Shown: positions 11,242 to 23,636, counted from the first letter of the stretch. The stretch: 64,000 nucleotides of DNA from Carnegiea gigantea (GCA_029747015.1 JAKOGI010000085.1:658501-722500); one strand, 5' to 3'. Translations and numbers: made by a program. Notes: generated by a model not told the origin, from the sequence alone.

Positions 11242-14203
11242 TGTAACACCCCAAGTTTTCTAATTCCTTATTTGCTACTGATTTAACCTGAATACCAACA
11301 GCAACTCCTAACGGGGTGTTACCGCCATATTCCCTTCTTAAGAATACCAGGCTGGATATCATAACTGACATTTCATGCAAAGTCTTTACAAAACAAAACT
11401 TAGCGTACATGGTTCCAAACCTTAAACACAAGACTTAAGCACCGCAATTTAAGCCAACTATATTTTTATTACATCTTCTAAAATTCTTTTTAAACATGAT
11501 CAACATTGGAGCCTTACTCTACTCTCATATCCTCAGTCCCAAGTACAGTTAGATCACCTGAAAATAAAACATTTTATAACAGTGAGATAAACTCAGTAAC
11601 ATTCACCCCCAACAGTCAAACACACATACAAGTTCATTTTGAAAACATTTTAGGGGAAGGGACAGCAACACATTTTCAAAGCATGCAAACCATTATCACC
11701 ACCTTCCTTGGTTATCATATTCAGAATCACACTTTTATAGTTCCTTTCATAATTTTCAGTTTCAGATAAGTTTTTAGGTGAGTGACCCCAGTGGGTCTCA
11801 TGGCCTGCCCCCTAACCTGGCGCAGCCGTTTAACTCTTTCCTGGCCTACCGATCCTCAGGTGGTTACCGCTTAACTTTCCTGGCCTACCACTATCATGAG
11901 TGGTTACCAATGACCTGGCCCACGTCTCCACTGAGCACGTGGCCACTTACATGCATGCACTTAATACCCGGGGAAGGCTATGGCCTTCAACCAATTCAAA
12001 CAGATTCAACTCACCTTATCCAGTTCTTTTCAGTTAATGATCTTTTTCCTCTTTACTAGAGGTCAACTTGACATGTTCAGTCCATTTGGATTTAAACACT
12101 TTTCCTCACAGAAATCGAAATACGAATACAGAACTCCAAACACAATCGCAACAAGTTTCAATTTTTATCATATGGAAAATTTCCGACTTCCAAAACATAA
12201 CACAGTATACCGTTCCGATCAGGTGATCACTTTCAAATTATAAATCAGTGTTCATTTAATTGGAAGGAAATGCCAAAGGTTCCATACAAGAACTCCAAAA
12301 CATTCATACTTTCAACAACACGGGGAAAAGGTTCGGGCATGACTGTTACCTGAATACCGTACAAATTTATGGGCTCAGTTACTTCAGTAGGAGTTCACTT
12401 CTCCGCGCCTGGGCCCACATACAGCCCATAGTCAGTCCACATTTAATAGAGGGCATCCTTGGGCCTCCCCCAAATTTATAAGAAAAATTCCTAGACTTTG
12501 GTTCAACCGAAACCCTATCCTTGGTTAAGGTTCGGCTGGCCAGTTTTTGGGTCCAATTTCCAGAAGCTATAACTTTTGTTCCCGACATCCAATTCTAGTG
12601 TCCTTGTCAATCTGGAAACCTTAAAATGTCCTCTATCTTTTCTATGTTTAGAGTTTGGCCCGATTCTACCCCAAACCTAGTCAAATTTTTTGCTGCTTTC
12701 AGAAATGTCAGTGACTATCTTTCTAGAGCAGTCCTGGGAAATTTTTTACCAAAACCCTAGTTACGCTATTCCAAATGACCCAATTCTAAAATGACGTTAT
12801 TTGCTACATCCAGAGGCTCCTACTCAGTAAATTTCATAATTTTTGGCAATCAATACCAGCCTAGGGAATTTTTCCAAATTAAGGGTAAAACAGCCCGGAC
12901 TTTATCTCCCAGATTCTGCCCAGATTTTTAGCCTAAGTTTCTATCCTCATAACATTTTCTCCCGACTTCCACAAATCACGCTCTTGCCAATCTAGATGGG
13001 TAATTTTGTCTCCTAAAACTTTCATGTTCAGCACTTTTACAAATTCGCAATGTAATTAAGTCTAAAAATTCGAAAACCGCACCCTATACCTGCAGTTCTT
13101 GGTTTTGATAGTGCTCGGTATTTCGCCCATAACTCTTTCAATTTAACTTCGATTGGTCCAATTTAAAAACCTACGAAATTGTCACATCCTAATCTAACTA
13201 CTGTAAAAATTTCAAAATTTTTTGACAACCAGAATAATTATACCGAAGTCTCAAAATCGAGCCAAAACAGTGTAAATCCTAGCCAAAATATTCGACCCTT
13301 TTATGCACGGTTTTCATTCATTTCGGGTTATCCAAAAATATACCCGTACACGTTAGACATCCTTAGACCCTTGGCCAGACCCAACCATGCCAAAGAACCC
13401 ACCTTTGCCGTGATTAAAGACAAAAACAACATTAAAACATTGTTACTAGTACCTTTAATTAAAATCGGATCTAGTTCGAGGGAAACTCCTCCTTCGTTCA
13501 AATTCAACACCAAAAGTGCTGAGAAAATAATGAAAGTTATGTCAAAATCTTCATTCGTAATGGTCTTAAAAATCATAAAACAAGGAGATTTAAAAGTGGG
13601 GGTTTTGGATGCATGGAGTGCATGAATCCATCTATTACTTGGCTTTCTCTTACCAATACAAGGGAGATGGGCCGATGGAGTGTGGCAGCACTGGGGCAGC
13701 GGGGCGATGGCCGGGCGGCAGTGCAAAGGTGTAGAGAGAGAGAGGGGGAGAGATAGAGAGAGAGCTAGATGTGGGAGAGAACTGGGAAGAGGAGGTTAGG
13801 GTTGGGGGCTTAAAGAAAAGAAAGGGTTTACGTGAGGAGGGAAAAACCAACTTTCAAAATTTTTTTTTTTATATTAAAGAGAGGGGGACGGCTGAAAAGG
13901 GGGTTTAGGGTTCCCCTTTTTTTTGAATAATAATAATGATAATAGGATAATAATAATAAAATAATAATAATAATGATAATAACTATGCCCATAGTAATGG
14001 TAGCATTGGGAGTTTTAAAAAACTCAGAAAGGGAAATTTTGGAGATTTTAAAAACTTCCCAAAAATATATTAAGAAAATTTATTAGAAGCCCCCTTAGAT
14101 GAAACGAATTTCACGAGGACTCATTGGCATTGACTTATGTTAACTTGGGCCTAGGTCGGTCCAACTGGACATAATTTCCGAGTCGAATTTCCGGGGTTTT
14201 ACA
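11242..14203 (-). repeat. Tekay LTR, 5' LTR in element sense
   Basis: 2962 bp, with the same ends as 1948-4896 (TGTAACACCCC on the left, GGGGTTTTACA on the right in plus view). It is followed by the second AATAC. The promoter of the element should lie within it, but I cannot place a start site. The GA tract (about 13730-13765) and the TAA/TAATGA microsatellite (about 13926-13985) are shared with the other LTR. Confidence 0.93.
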
Positions 14204-14208
14204 AATAC
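14204..14208. repeat. Target-site duplication AATAC, right copy
   Basis: Matches 1943-1947 exactly and lies directly after the terminal ACA of the LTR. Confidence 0.9.
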
Positions 14209-14559
14209 TTACTATATCAATCTAAGGCTAAAATAAATTTATTCATTTATTTTGATTTTTTCTAGGTAAATTTTTTTGGATAGAAATTAAATAGGGATTA
14301 GTATCAACAGAAACTATCAGTATAAATATTTTTTAAGGCCAAATCAATAGCATGATCTAGTCGCCTCCTACCCACTCCTTGCGAGAGGTGCTATAAGGTC
14401 TGAGATTAGCGTGGGCATCAATCATGCACCCTACTCCCCAGTTGCTTGACATGAAAAAAAAATGCAATGGACAAAATGACTAGCTAAACACAGAATGAGT
14501 TCCAAACAAGAGCAATAGTTGTATTAGGACAACACTTACACCGAAGCTTGGAAATAATG
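14209..14559. other. Tekay-LINE junction, no gene
   Basis: AT-rich DNA that is the original neighbour of 1942 before the Tekay insertion, passing into the LINE 3' region somewhere after 14340. No coding sequence is visible. Confidence 0.5.
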
Positions 14560-14884
14560 CTGGAGCAATCTCTTTCCACGATCATCTTCCTGAAGTCACG
14601 AACCAACGTAAGTTGGTGAGCAAATAAAAAAATTTTGGCTTCTTCCTATTCTGCTCCCCTGAACACATAACTTTGCTGCAGCGCAGAAAAGAGAATGGCC
14701 CCACTAGAGTCACAATGCATAGCTCCCTAAGCTTTTCCCCAGTCAGCAAGTTTAGCCCCATCGAATTGACTTTAACAAGGCCTGAGCAAGGTGACTTCCA
14801 AGAAGAAGAGGCAACAGCACTTAGCATTAAGAAATTATCCACTGCTACTCCAAAGTCATTGACAAAGTCGAGAGCCTTGGATAT
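14560..14884 (-). pseudogene. LINE RNase H-like segment, distal piece
   Basis: Minus-strand reading from the Athila border gives KALDFVNDF, then SSWKSPCSGLVKVNSMG. This resembles the W-x-PP-x-G-x-x-K-x-N-x-D-G start of the RNase H domain found at the end of many plant LINE ORF2 proteins; Met stands where Asp is usual. It continues the piece that stops at 24914 on the other side of the Athila element. Later residues are out of frame. The assignment depends on this motif and on the GATAT duplication joining the two sides. Confidence 0.62.
14880..14884. repeat. Target-site duplication GATAT, left copy (Athila element)
   Basis: GATAT directly before the LTR start at 14885; the same five bases follow the other LTR at 24909-24913. 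Confidence 0.9.
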
Positions 14885-16170
14885 TGACCAACACTACCAC
14901 AAACGCACGGGTGTTTGTAGTATAGATAAAAGATATCACTCCTCAGGGACTAAAGTAATCTATCGAGCCCAATCTTGTCAGAATATGCTAAGCAAAACTC
15001 TAATTCAAGTGGTTTCAATTAACTACTGCAAATGAACTCATTTAAATCAATAAGAGAAAAACGCCTAAGAATTTTTGCAGTTATGGAAGAGAATTGGATC
15101 AAAATTAATAAACATGTGCTATTCTCTAATTGGTCAATCTCGATGAATTGTAATCTTGTCTAGAAACTTGATCTATTCTTTGGAAATCAATCAAATTTAT
15201 CTAAACTAAGCAATCTTTGTTCTTTCAAACCAATTTAACTTAATCCAAGTTTAATATATTCGATTACTTCCTAGCCCTATTAACTTGTAAATCTCTCTTT
15301 CAAGATGAAGTTATGCTAAGTTTATTCAAGCAGTCCAACAACAAAATGTCGTCTTTCAAATGTTCACTTGATTATTTCAAGTGTGCTAGTAAATTTTGGC
15401 CAAAAATCAACTCACAACATATCAAACACTTGATAGAGCGAAACCAAAGCCAATCATGAAAATAAGCACAATTGAATAAACTAAAACATGATCCAATACA
15501 CTTCCATAAACTACTAAATTCCTAGACTATGAAATCTACTCAGACATGATAAAAGATACACAAACTAACCAAAAATCGACGAAATCTGAGGGGAAGGGGC
15601 TTGATAGAGATGACCTTCACCAAGGGCATCAGAACCGCCTCAGGATCAAAACTCTCATGCTCAAAACTCACACAAAAGCAAAAACAAAACTAAACAAAGA
15701 ACAAAATTTGAGAGAACTAGACGAATCTAATCTAGGCTAACTCTACTTGCTTTGCTTGCTTGGAATTGTCTTAGATTTCTCTTCTTCTGCTACCGAATGT
15801 TGCATTATATAGAAAAGCTCGGTAAATCTCAGCCGCACAGCCAAGGGAAAAATGAAGAGGCAACAGTTACAGACTCACCACGGTCCATGCATCCATCACG
15901 GTCTGACCATGGTCAATGGTGGATCTGAATTTTTGCTCTTTCTTTGCTCTATGGTTGTGGCATAATGTGGATGATCATGGGGTAAGTCAAAACACAGCCA
16001 TTAAGGGGCAAATGCTGGGTAAAAGGACTAAAAATCCTGCAAAACACATAAAACAACTACACTCAAGCATAAATTGAGAATAGGAGAGTAAATAACATCA
16101 TTAAGCACAAAATTCTCCTAAAAATAAGGCAAAATAGCCCTAAAAAGATGTACATATTAAGCAGTTATCA
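14885..16170 (-). repeat. Athila LTR, 3' LTR in element sense
   Basis: 1286 bp from TGACCAACACT to GCAGTTATCA in plus view; it pairs with 23637-24908 along its length. A small frame at 14673-15035 spans its border and is not a gene. Confidence 0.92.
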
Positions 16171-16212
16171 AACTCCCCTTATGCTTAAACTGTTGCTTGT
16201 CCTCAAGCAATG
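16171..16212 (-). promoter_or_regulatory. Athila polypurine tract
   Basis: In element sense, TTGCTTGAGGACAAGCAACA is followed by GTTTAAGCATAAGGGGAGTT and then the LTR start TGATAA. The GAGGACAAGCAA-to-GGGGAG arrangement before TGATAA is common to Athila and Tat elements, and AAGGGGAG is the purine run. Confidence 0.85.
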
Positions 16213-17975
16213 CAAGGATTAAAAAGGCATACACAACCTCCTTCGGATAGACATCGGTAACTTCCAAATGACAAAGATGATCCAAAGGTACCCCAAAAAG
16301 TACAAAAATCATTAACAAACAGAATAGGGAATAAAATTTTCAAAAATTTTTAATAGACTAAAATGCAGAACTTGAACCAATCTTCTGCCAAAGCGTCAAA
16401 TACAGTCATTCTAGCATATGAAATAAGTAAGACTAGCAAGGCCGGTAGAACCCCACTACAGTTATGTGGCACTCGGCACTCATATGTTTGACAATGTATA
16501 TATGAGTAAGACTAGCAAGGCCGGTAGAACCCCACTATAGTTATGTGGCACTCGGCACTCATATGTTTGACAATGTATATATGAAGGTTCTCTCAATTCT
16601 CATTCTTTTGACATAAATCTACCATAGGCTTGATAAGATTCTCAAATTCGCCACCACTAAAATGTAGATGCACTAGACAATCACGAGGACTTTTATAGGG
16701 ATGTAACGGTGCTTAGGGTAAAGGTAAAAAGGGAACAAATGTTTTTTGGAAATGAGGAGCAAGAAGCCAAAGACTAAGAGCTTAAATAATTTCAATACAT
16801 CATACTACATCCTTCTCGAACCATATCAACTCATAAAATAAATTCCAAATGAAAAGAGATAGAGTCGAAAATCACAAATATTTTTCATTCCGACCAAGGC
16901 TAATCACTTTCTTCAAATTTTTTTCTTTTTTTCCTCTTTTTTTTTCTCATTTCTTTTTTTTCTTTATTCTCATTTCTTCTTTTTTTTTTCAAAAAGGAAT
17001 AGCCAAGGGAATTCCATAACGAACTTTAAAATTGAACTCTTCTCTAAACTTTACACAATAAAATAAGGGATTTATCAAATGTTTACATCCCTGCACTAAA
17101 CAGCCAAAATTTACTAAAGAGAATAACAACCCACCTTGCTAATGCCTGATCAAACTTGATGCAAAAGAATGTAACGCTCCTCTAACCTTGGCTTAAAGAT
17201 AAGATAAGTATTTGGCAACAGGCTAAAAATAGGAGGTTCAAATAAAAAAAAAACAATTATATGCTCAAAGGGGCTAACAAGGGATACAATACCTAACAAG
17301 GGTGGCTATTTGGCCGTGGGTTTCAAATAAATCAAAGAAAGAAAAATGCCTCAATCATATTGCCTAAATACATATGCGAAATGTGATCTTGAATGAGAAT
17401 CAAGGCAAGTTCTAGAGAAATGACGTTAACAAAGAGTCACACATGAAAGAACTATGAGACTAATTATGATAAATAGTCTTTAAAGGCTTGAAGTCTCACG
17501 GGATATCTACCAAAGTCAAGACTAGCTCACAAGCACACACATGCCAAACCTCATGTAAAGACTCATGGGGAAAATCAATTCGCATCCAACATGTGGTAAA
17601 AACATAGAATTCAGTTCGAAAATTCATTCGTAAAACTTTTATGCACAATCTGGGCGAATCAAATGATCAAACTAAACCAAAGAAAGCTACCAAATCTGTA
17701 GAGATCATCATTGGAGGATTTTTTTTCTTTCTTTTGTTTTTTTTCTTTTTCTTTCTTTTCTTTTTTTTTTTGGGTGCTCGTGCAAACAATGCAAACTAAA
17801 ATGCAAAAGAAACTAACAAAAGAAAGAAACTAAAATGCAACCTAGAAGAAAACCAAATGCACTACCAAAACAAAACTTTAAACAACTAAAAAAATTACCA
17901 CTAAAAATATATACAAAGCAAAAACAAGCAAACACACCAAACAAAAACAGGCATCAGATGCCAAATATAATAACT
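16213..17975 (-). other. Athila 3' untranslated region between two polypurine-like tracts
   Basis: 1.76 kb without a supported gene. It contains T-rich runs (16915-16990, 17728-17770) and a 79-bp tandem duplication. Many Athila elements hold an envelope-like ORF3 here. I find no frame longer than about 60 codons and no signal or membrane segment to suggest one, so it is either lost or never present. Confidence 0.65.
16426..16583. repeat. Tandem duplication, 2 x 79 bp
   Basis: 16426-16504 and 16505-16583 are nearly identical. Each unit starts AGTAAGACTAGCAAGGCCGG and ends with GACAATGTATATATG. One C/T difference is visible (ACTACAG against ACTATAG). The near-identity implies duplication much later than the decay of the pol gene. 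Confidence 0.93.
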
Positions 17976-18011
17976 AACTCCCCTATGCTTGAATCACACA
18001 TTGCCCTCAAT
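17976..18011 (-). promoter_or_regulatory. Second polypurine-like tract just after Athila integrase
   Basis: In element sense TTGAGGGCAATGTGTGATTC then AAGCATAGGGGAGTT. It shares the shape and the AAGCATA-GGGGAGTT end of the tract at 16171, but lies 1.8 kb upstream of the LTR and about 120 bp past the end of pol. Confidence 0.6.
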
Positions 18012-18129
18012 ATGGGCACATCATAATAAAAAGGGAAGGGGAGTAGCAGAAATCAAAAAAAGAGAGGAGGAGGTGAAAAAGGATGGGTTCAAAAATTACC
18101 TGAAAACTTTGCTGCGCTTGACCCTTTCT

Positions 18130-19405
18130 TCTATGGTTGAACCGGATCAGTTAGCATATGAACATTGATGTTTTCAATTGGTTATCCCACTAGATATGGC
18201 TCAATCACTGTACATTGACTGTGAAAGTTCCGGTAGACTCACTCCATATCTCCACTCCTCCACTGGGTTGAACTTCAGTAATGGTAAATGATTCCGACCA
18301 TCAGGATTTGGGTTTACCCAGAATCAATCTCAACCTTGAGTTGAATAGGAGGACCATATCACCTTTTTCAGAACGCTTCATCACGATATGTTTGTGGTGC
18401 CATTTCTTAGTTTGCTCTTTGTAAATATGTGAATTCTCATAAGCCACCAATCTTAGTTCGTCGAGCTCGTTTAGTTGCAGGAATCTTCATTCTCCGACTG
18501 CTTTAAAATCAAAATTGAGTGTCCATATAGCCCAATAGGCCTTATGTTCCATTTCCACTGGCAAGTGACAAGATTTTTCAAACACTAACGGGTATGGAGT
18601 AGTGCTTAGAGGGATCTTATAAGCAGTTTGGTACGCCTAAAGAGCATTGTCAAGCTTCAAGGATCAATCTTTGTGGGACCGATCCATTATTTTTTCCAAT
18701 ATGCTTTTTAATTCTCGATTCGAAAGTTTCACCTGCCCACTTGTTTGGAGATGATAAGGCATAGCGACCTTATGAAATATCCCACATTTTTTTTAAGTGA
18801 CTCAAGAGGCTTGTTGCAAAAATGTGTGCCGTTGTCACTTAGAAGAGCTCTCAGTGTGCCAAATTGTGTGAAAATATTTTTCTTCAGAAATTTAAGGACA
18901 ACTTTAGAATCACTTGTCGGGGATACAATGGCTTCCACCCATTAGAAACATAGTCAACTGCCATAAGGATGTAAAGGTTGTTATGGGAAGGAGGAAAAGG
19001 ACCCATGAAGTCGATCCCCCAAACATCAAACAACTCCACTTCGAGTATGCCACTTTGAGGCATTTCATCCTTCTTGGAAATGTTCCCTGCTCGCTGACAT
19101 CTATCACATGTTATGATAAATTTTCTTGTGTCCTTAAAGAGTGTGGGCCAATAGAAACCTGCCTAAAGTACCTTCGTAATGGTTTTATCTGGTCCAAAGT
19201 GACCACCATAGGTTGAAGTATGGCAGTGGTGTAAGACACTACAAACCTCATCTTCAAGCAAGCATCTTCTATAAATCCCATCTTCGTATAGCTTGTAAAG
19301 AAAAGGTTCTTTCCATACATAGTATTTTGCATCTGTAAAGCACTTCTTTCTTTGTTCATAGGACAATCCTAGAGGTAACACATCACACACCTTGATGTTC
19401 ACCAT
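18130..19405 (-). pseudogene. Athila integrase
   Basis: Zinc-binding region: HHCHTSTYGGHFGPDKT with the later Cys pair CDRCQRAG. Core: first Asp in [15 protein letters not shown], second in LLSDNGTHFCNKPLES. The third part is damaged by a frame change near 18720. Further down, CHLPVEMEHKAYWAIWTLNF, LQLNELDELRLVAYENS and LLFNSRLRLILGKPKS are the usual Athila C-terminal region with its GPF-like end. At least three stops or shifts interrupt it. Confidence 0.88.
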
Positions 19406-19426
19406 ATCAGCATACCATGGAGTGGC

Positions 19427-19860
19427 TTATTGGGATATAACTAATAATTGCTCATCAGGGAAAGAATCACCAATGGAAAGCTCTTCACTATGAGTGGCCT
19501 CTGGGCCTAAATGAGATAGATGGTCAACAACCACATTTGCCAATCCTGCCTTGTCCTTGATTTCTAAATCAAACTCTTGAAGTAGGAGGACCCATCGGAC
19601 GAGTCGAGGTTTGGAATCGGATTTTTTCATTAAATGTTTCAAAGCGACATGATCCGTGAAAACGCCGATCTTGAAATTGATCAAATAGGACTGAAATTTT
19701 TCCAAGGAGAAGACAATTGCCAAGAACTCCTTTTTGGTCATGGAATAATTGGCTTGAACCTCGTCAAGAGTGCGGCTTGCATAGTATATGGCATATGGTT
19801 TATTGTTCTTTCGCTGACCTAAAATAGCCCTACGGCATAGTCACTTGTATCGCACATTAT
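19427..19860 (-). pseudogene. Athila RNase H
   Basis: After the RT connection ([12 protein letters not shown]) the frame gives [40 protein letters not shown] and [20 protein letters not shown], ending [11 protein letters not shown] at the hinge to integrase. In the last motif Val stands where Ala is usual and His where Arg is usual (VDHLSHL). One frameshift separates the first Asp region from the rest. Confidence 0.86.
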
Positions 19861-20790
19861 TTCAAAAGGCAGCTTCCAGTCTGGAGCTTGCATTACAAGG
19901 GCGGTGATTAATGCCTCTTTTAATCTATGAAAAGCACTCAAGCATTCTTCGTTAAACTCAAAAGGCACATCCTTGACAAGCACTTGGGTGAGAGGTTTTG
20001 CAATCTTTGAAACATCTTTTATGAACCATCGGTAAAAATCGACATGTCCAAGAAAACTTCTCACACCTTTTACAGAGGTTGGTGATGGCAAATTCTCAAT
20101 CACCTCCACCTTTTCTTTGTCAACTTTAATGCCTCTGTTAGAAACAACATGACCAAGGACAGTTCCCTCTTGTTCCATAAAATAACATTTCTCCCAATTC
20201 AAGACCACATTCACATCTTCACATCTTTACAAATCCTTAGATAAGTTGTCCAAGCAATGGTCATACATTGTCCCATACACAGAAAAATCATCCATAAAGA
20301 CTTCCATTATGTCCTCAATAAAATCTAAAAAGATAGCCATCATGCAATTCGTCTATAAGCATACGTGCCATATGGACATGTAAAGGTAGTCTTTTTTGGT
20401 CATTTGGGCGAATAGGGATTTGAAAGAATCTCGAATATCTATCTAAGTAGCAAACATATGAGTTCTTTACCAATCGTTCAAGTACTTGGTCAATGAAGGG
20501 AAAGAGAAAATGGTCTTTACGGGTGGCTTTATTCAATTTTTCATAATTGATACACATACGCCATCCTGTAACAGTCCTAGTAGGGATTAGCTGATTATTC
20601 TCATTTTTGACAACAGTCATCCCTCCTTTCTTAGGTACAACAGGAACCGGGCTTACCCACGCATTATCTAAGATAGGGTAGATAATGCCAGCTTTACGTA
20701 ACTTTAAAATTTCCCTTTTAACCACCTCTTGCATGCTAGGGTTTAATCTTCTTTGGTGTTCAATTGATGGCTTATGATTGTCCTCCATTA
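19819..20790 (-). pseudogene. Athila reverse transcriptase
   Basis: Motifs in order: NPSMQEVVKREILKLRKAGI, ILDNAWVSPVPVVPKKGGMT, TRTVTGWRMCINYEKLNKAT, DHFLFPFIDQVLERL, YVCYLDRYSRFFQIPI, the active site VFMDDFSVYG near 20295, VLGHVVSNRGIKVDKEKVEV, and VRSFLGHVDFYRWFIKDVSK. Frame changes near 20315-20400 and 20220 break it. The catalytic Asp pair is still encoded. Confidence 0.92.
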
Positions 20791-21840
20791 AGATCCGATG
20801 CATATATAAGGAAGGATGAATCCCTTTTAATTCATCCAGGGTGTATCCTATGGCTTTATGATACTTTCTAAGCACTCTAAGTAAAGAGTCAATTTGGGTA
20901 ACATTCAAATTTATGCTTATAATCACGGGATATGTAGATTTTGGTCCAAGAAATTCATACCTCAGTGATGAAGGGAAAGCTTTAACTCTACCTCGAAAGC
21001 TTTTGTCCAATCAGACGAGGGCTTAATTTCATCTTGCAATAATTCCACCTTAGTAGAGGATGGCAGAATTGGTGGAGGGGCTTCTAGCAATTGAGCACAT
21101 TTGGCTACTTCAAGGTTTTCATCCTCAGTAGTGCTATTATTCAACATCAAGTGCTCAAATGGATCATTAGAATTAATATTAGATGCGGTTTCTCGTATTA
21201 AACTATAAACCATATCAATCTTATTACATTCATCAGAAATAGAAGGAAAATTAGTAGCTTTCAGTAAATTGAATTCCATATGAACATCACCCACATCAAA
21301 AGTTAGTGTACCGTTTTTTGCATCGATGCGGCATCCTGTGGTGGCCAAGAATGGCCTCCCAAGAATGATTGGGGTCCATGTATCCTCTTCCATTTCTAGA
21401 ATCACAAAGTCTACTGGTATGTATAAATCCCCTACTTTTATTAGGACATCCTCTAAAATACCCATAGGATATTTTACAGAAAGGTCCGCTAATTGCAAGG
21501 AGATAGTAATTGGTCTTAACTCTCTAATTCTAATTTTTCACACAGAGAAAGGGGCATCAAGCTTACACTTGACCCTAAATCGCACAAAGCACGATTTATA
21601 TACACGTTCCCTATCAGGCAGGGAATTGAAAAGCTGCCGGGATCTTTTAAGTTACCTCGAAGCTTATTTTGAATTGCTACACTGCATTCTTCAGGCAAAG
21701 CTACCGTCTCATGTTCTTCTAGCTTTTTTTTTGTTAGACAGAATTTCTTTTAGGAATTTAGCATATGAACTTATGAAGGCATTGGGTCAAGCCTTCAGTA
21801 AACGGTATGTTAATGTAGAGTTTCTTAAGGACGTCTAAAA
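20791..21840 (-). pseudogene. Athila protease region and linker to reverse transcriptase
   Basis: The protease part reads GSFSIPCLIGNVYINRALCD then LGSSVSLMPLSLCEKLEL. The active site shows D-L-G where Athila proteases have D-L-G-A, here with Ser after Gly. The second motif is VILEMEEDTWTPIILGRPFL followed by ATTGCRIDAKNGTLTFDVGD. One break lies between 21498 and 21516. The linker to reverse transcriptase (20962-21400) is acidic and low in motifs. Confidence 0.85.
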
Positions 21841-23468
21841 ACTTTCCAGATTGCATATCAAGTTTTGCCTGAGCCATCCTTTGATTAAATGGTGAAGGTG
21901 GTGTGTAGGGCTTTGGAGAAATGGTCTTAGGGTCCTTAAGAACCTCGTCAGGCTTATGTGCAACATCATCAATTATTTTCTTAGAAGATGAAGATATTTC
22001 TTTCTCAACATACTCATTCCTATCTTGTGAAGATTCATCACTGCCAATTTCCTTAGGCCCCTCTAGTTGTTTTCCTCCTCATAGAAGCATTGCATTGCAT
22101 TACTCCCTTAGGTTACACTCAGGTTTGTTAGGTAGTCGATCTGAGGGCATAGGTGAAAAGTAGGTTTTTAGGCAATTTGGGCCTCTAAGATGCTATTATG
22201 AGTCATAAGCATATTAACCTTTGAGGCTAATTGCTAAATGTACTCATCATGTTTCTGTTGTGCCATAAGCATGTTTTCCATCATTAGCTCTAAATTTAAT
22301 TTTTGAGGCATCTGAAAAGGGAATGGGGGTCTTTGAAAACCAGGGGGTGCTCTAGCATTCATAGGGGGCATATTCATAGTGTTTGGATTCAACCCATAAG
22401 AAAGATTAGGATGATTCTTTCAACCCGGATTATAGGCATTAGAGTAAGGTCATTGGTCAATCTCGGGTTGAAATTTTGAACATAATTAACTTCATCGGGG
22501 TCTTGGAAAAAAGGACTCCTAACTTGACAGGGCAAAGATATATGCTCAATTGAACCACAAATTTCACAAGGGGAAGAGGCACTAGAGTTCACAGCATTAA
22601 CATTCATTTGGTCCAGTCTTTTAGTCATAGTATCTAGTTTAGCAGAAAGTAAAGTAATAGCATCAACTTTAAACTTACCTTTAACCCACCCGAGTTGGGC
22701 TCGTTCAGTAGACCATTAAAAGTTATTAAGCGCCATCTCCTCGATAAGGTTATAGGCTTCATCCTCGATCTTGCTCATTGGAGTTCCTCCTGCCGCTATA
22801 TCAATAGTGGACCTCACAGCTTGGGTCACACTGTTATAAAAGGCCTAGATAATCATCCAACATTGAAAACCATGATGGGGCCACAAACGTAGTAGATCCT
22901 TAAAACTCTCGCAGGCTTCATAGAGCGTCTCGTCCTCTTTTTGCAGAAAGTTGGTCATTTGATTTCTCAGGCTCAATGTCTTGCACGAAGGGAAGAATTT
23001 AGCGAGGAAAGCTCTTGTTAACTCATCCTAAGTAGTTATGCAACCAGTCGGCAAAGAGTGCAATCAAGCCCTCACCTTATCCCTCAATGAGAAAGGGAAT
23101 AAGTGCAGGCGAATCGCACCACTGGAGACTCTGTTTAACTTTAGTGTATCGCACACTTCTAAAGACACCAAGAGGTGTAGATTCGGGTCTTCCAAAGGAG
23201 TTTTACAGAACTAAGATTGCTGCACTATGGAAATAAGTGCTGGCTTGAGCTCGAAGTTAATGGCATCCACAGTAGGTCGAGCTATGCTTGAGGCAATCCC
23301 TTGGACTCCGGGAGTAACGAAATCTCGAGGGGTTCTTTTTTCTTCATCCGCTATGTTTAAATTCCTTCTTGCCTCACGCCTTTGTTCTTCGATCCTTTGC
23401 TTTTTCATCCTTAAGCGAAAAGTCCTCTCAATCTCTGGATCGGGCTTGTATAAAATCAGCCTTCGCAT
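21841..23468 (-). pseudogene. Athila gag, many breaks
   Basis: It starts MRRLILYKPDPEIERTFRLR and reads NFELKPALISIVQQS, then a stop, then a capsid-like stretch with the usual DTLKLNRVSSGAIRLHLFPF, SLRDKVRA and LRNQMTNFLQKEDETLYEAC. A zinc knuckle C-E-I-C...H...C (CEICGSIEHISLPC, CX2CX4HX4C) is intact near 22560. About six stops separate these pieces. Downstream to 21841 the frame is poor. Confidence 0.87.
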
Positions 23469-23610
23469 AAACTAGGAAAAATTCCTGCAAGCACTTTCAC
23501 CAACACTACCAGTGTAATTAAACAGGAAAAAGAAAAATAACAAGAAAATAAAACAAAATAAAATAATAAAATGCTTAGTCACGTGCTTAATACTCAATAG
23601 TTAGCAATTT

Positions 23611-23630
23611 AGTCCCCGACAATGGTGCCA
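23611..23630 (-). promoter_or_regulatory. Athila primer-binding site, Asp-tRNA-like
   Basis: In element sense TGGCACCATTGTCGGGGACT lies six bases inside the 5' LTR. It resembles TGGCGCCGTTGCCGGGGA, which matches the 3' end of plant tRNA-Asp and is typical of Athila/Tat elements. Three transitions separate them. Confidence 0.8.
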
Positions 23631-23636
23631 AAAACT

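Larger units (their letters stand above)
1948..14203 (-). mobile_element. Ty3/Gypsy chromovirus, Tekay (Del) type, complete but decayed
   Basis: This 12.26-kb element has two LTRs of about 2.95 kb with TG...CA ends and a perfect 5-bp duplication AATAC. In the minus-strand sense the order is LTR, initiator-Met primer site, acidic ORF, gag, protease, reverse transcriptase, RNase H, integrase, chromodomain, LTR. The long LTRs, gag type and C-terminal chromodomain point to the Tekay/Del lineage. The first ~190 bp of the two LTRs differ at roughly one base in twenty by eye, so the insertion is not recent. Stops and frameshifts occur in gag, RT and integrase, so it cannot be autonomous now. Confidence 0.93.

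Noticed and set aside
13179..13726. Overlapping ORFs of 148 and 132 codons in the right Tekay LTR
   Set aside because: The same region in the left LTR has them disrupted, and neither shows a known domain; LTRs of this lineage are non-coding.
16426..16583. CRISPR-like direct repeats
   Set aside because: Two units of 79 bp with no spacers, in a plant retrotransposon; a simple tandem duplication.
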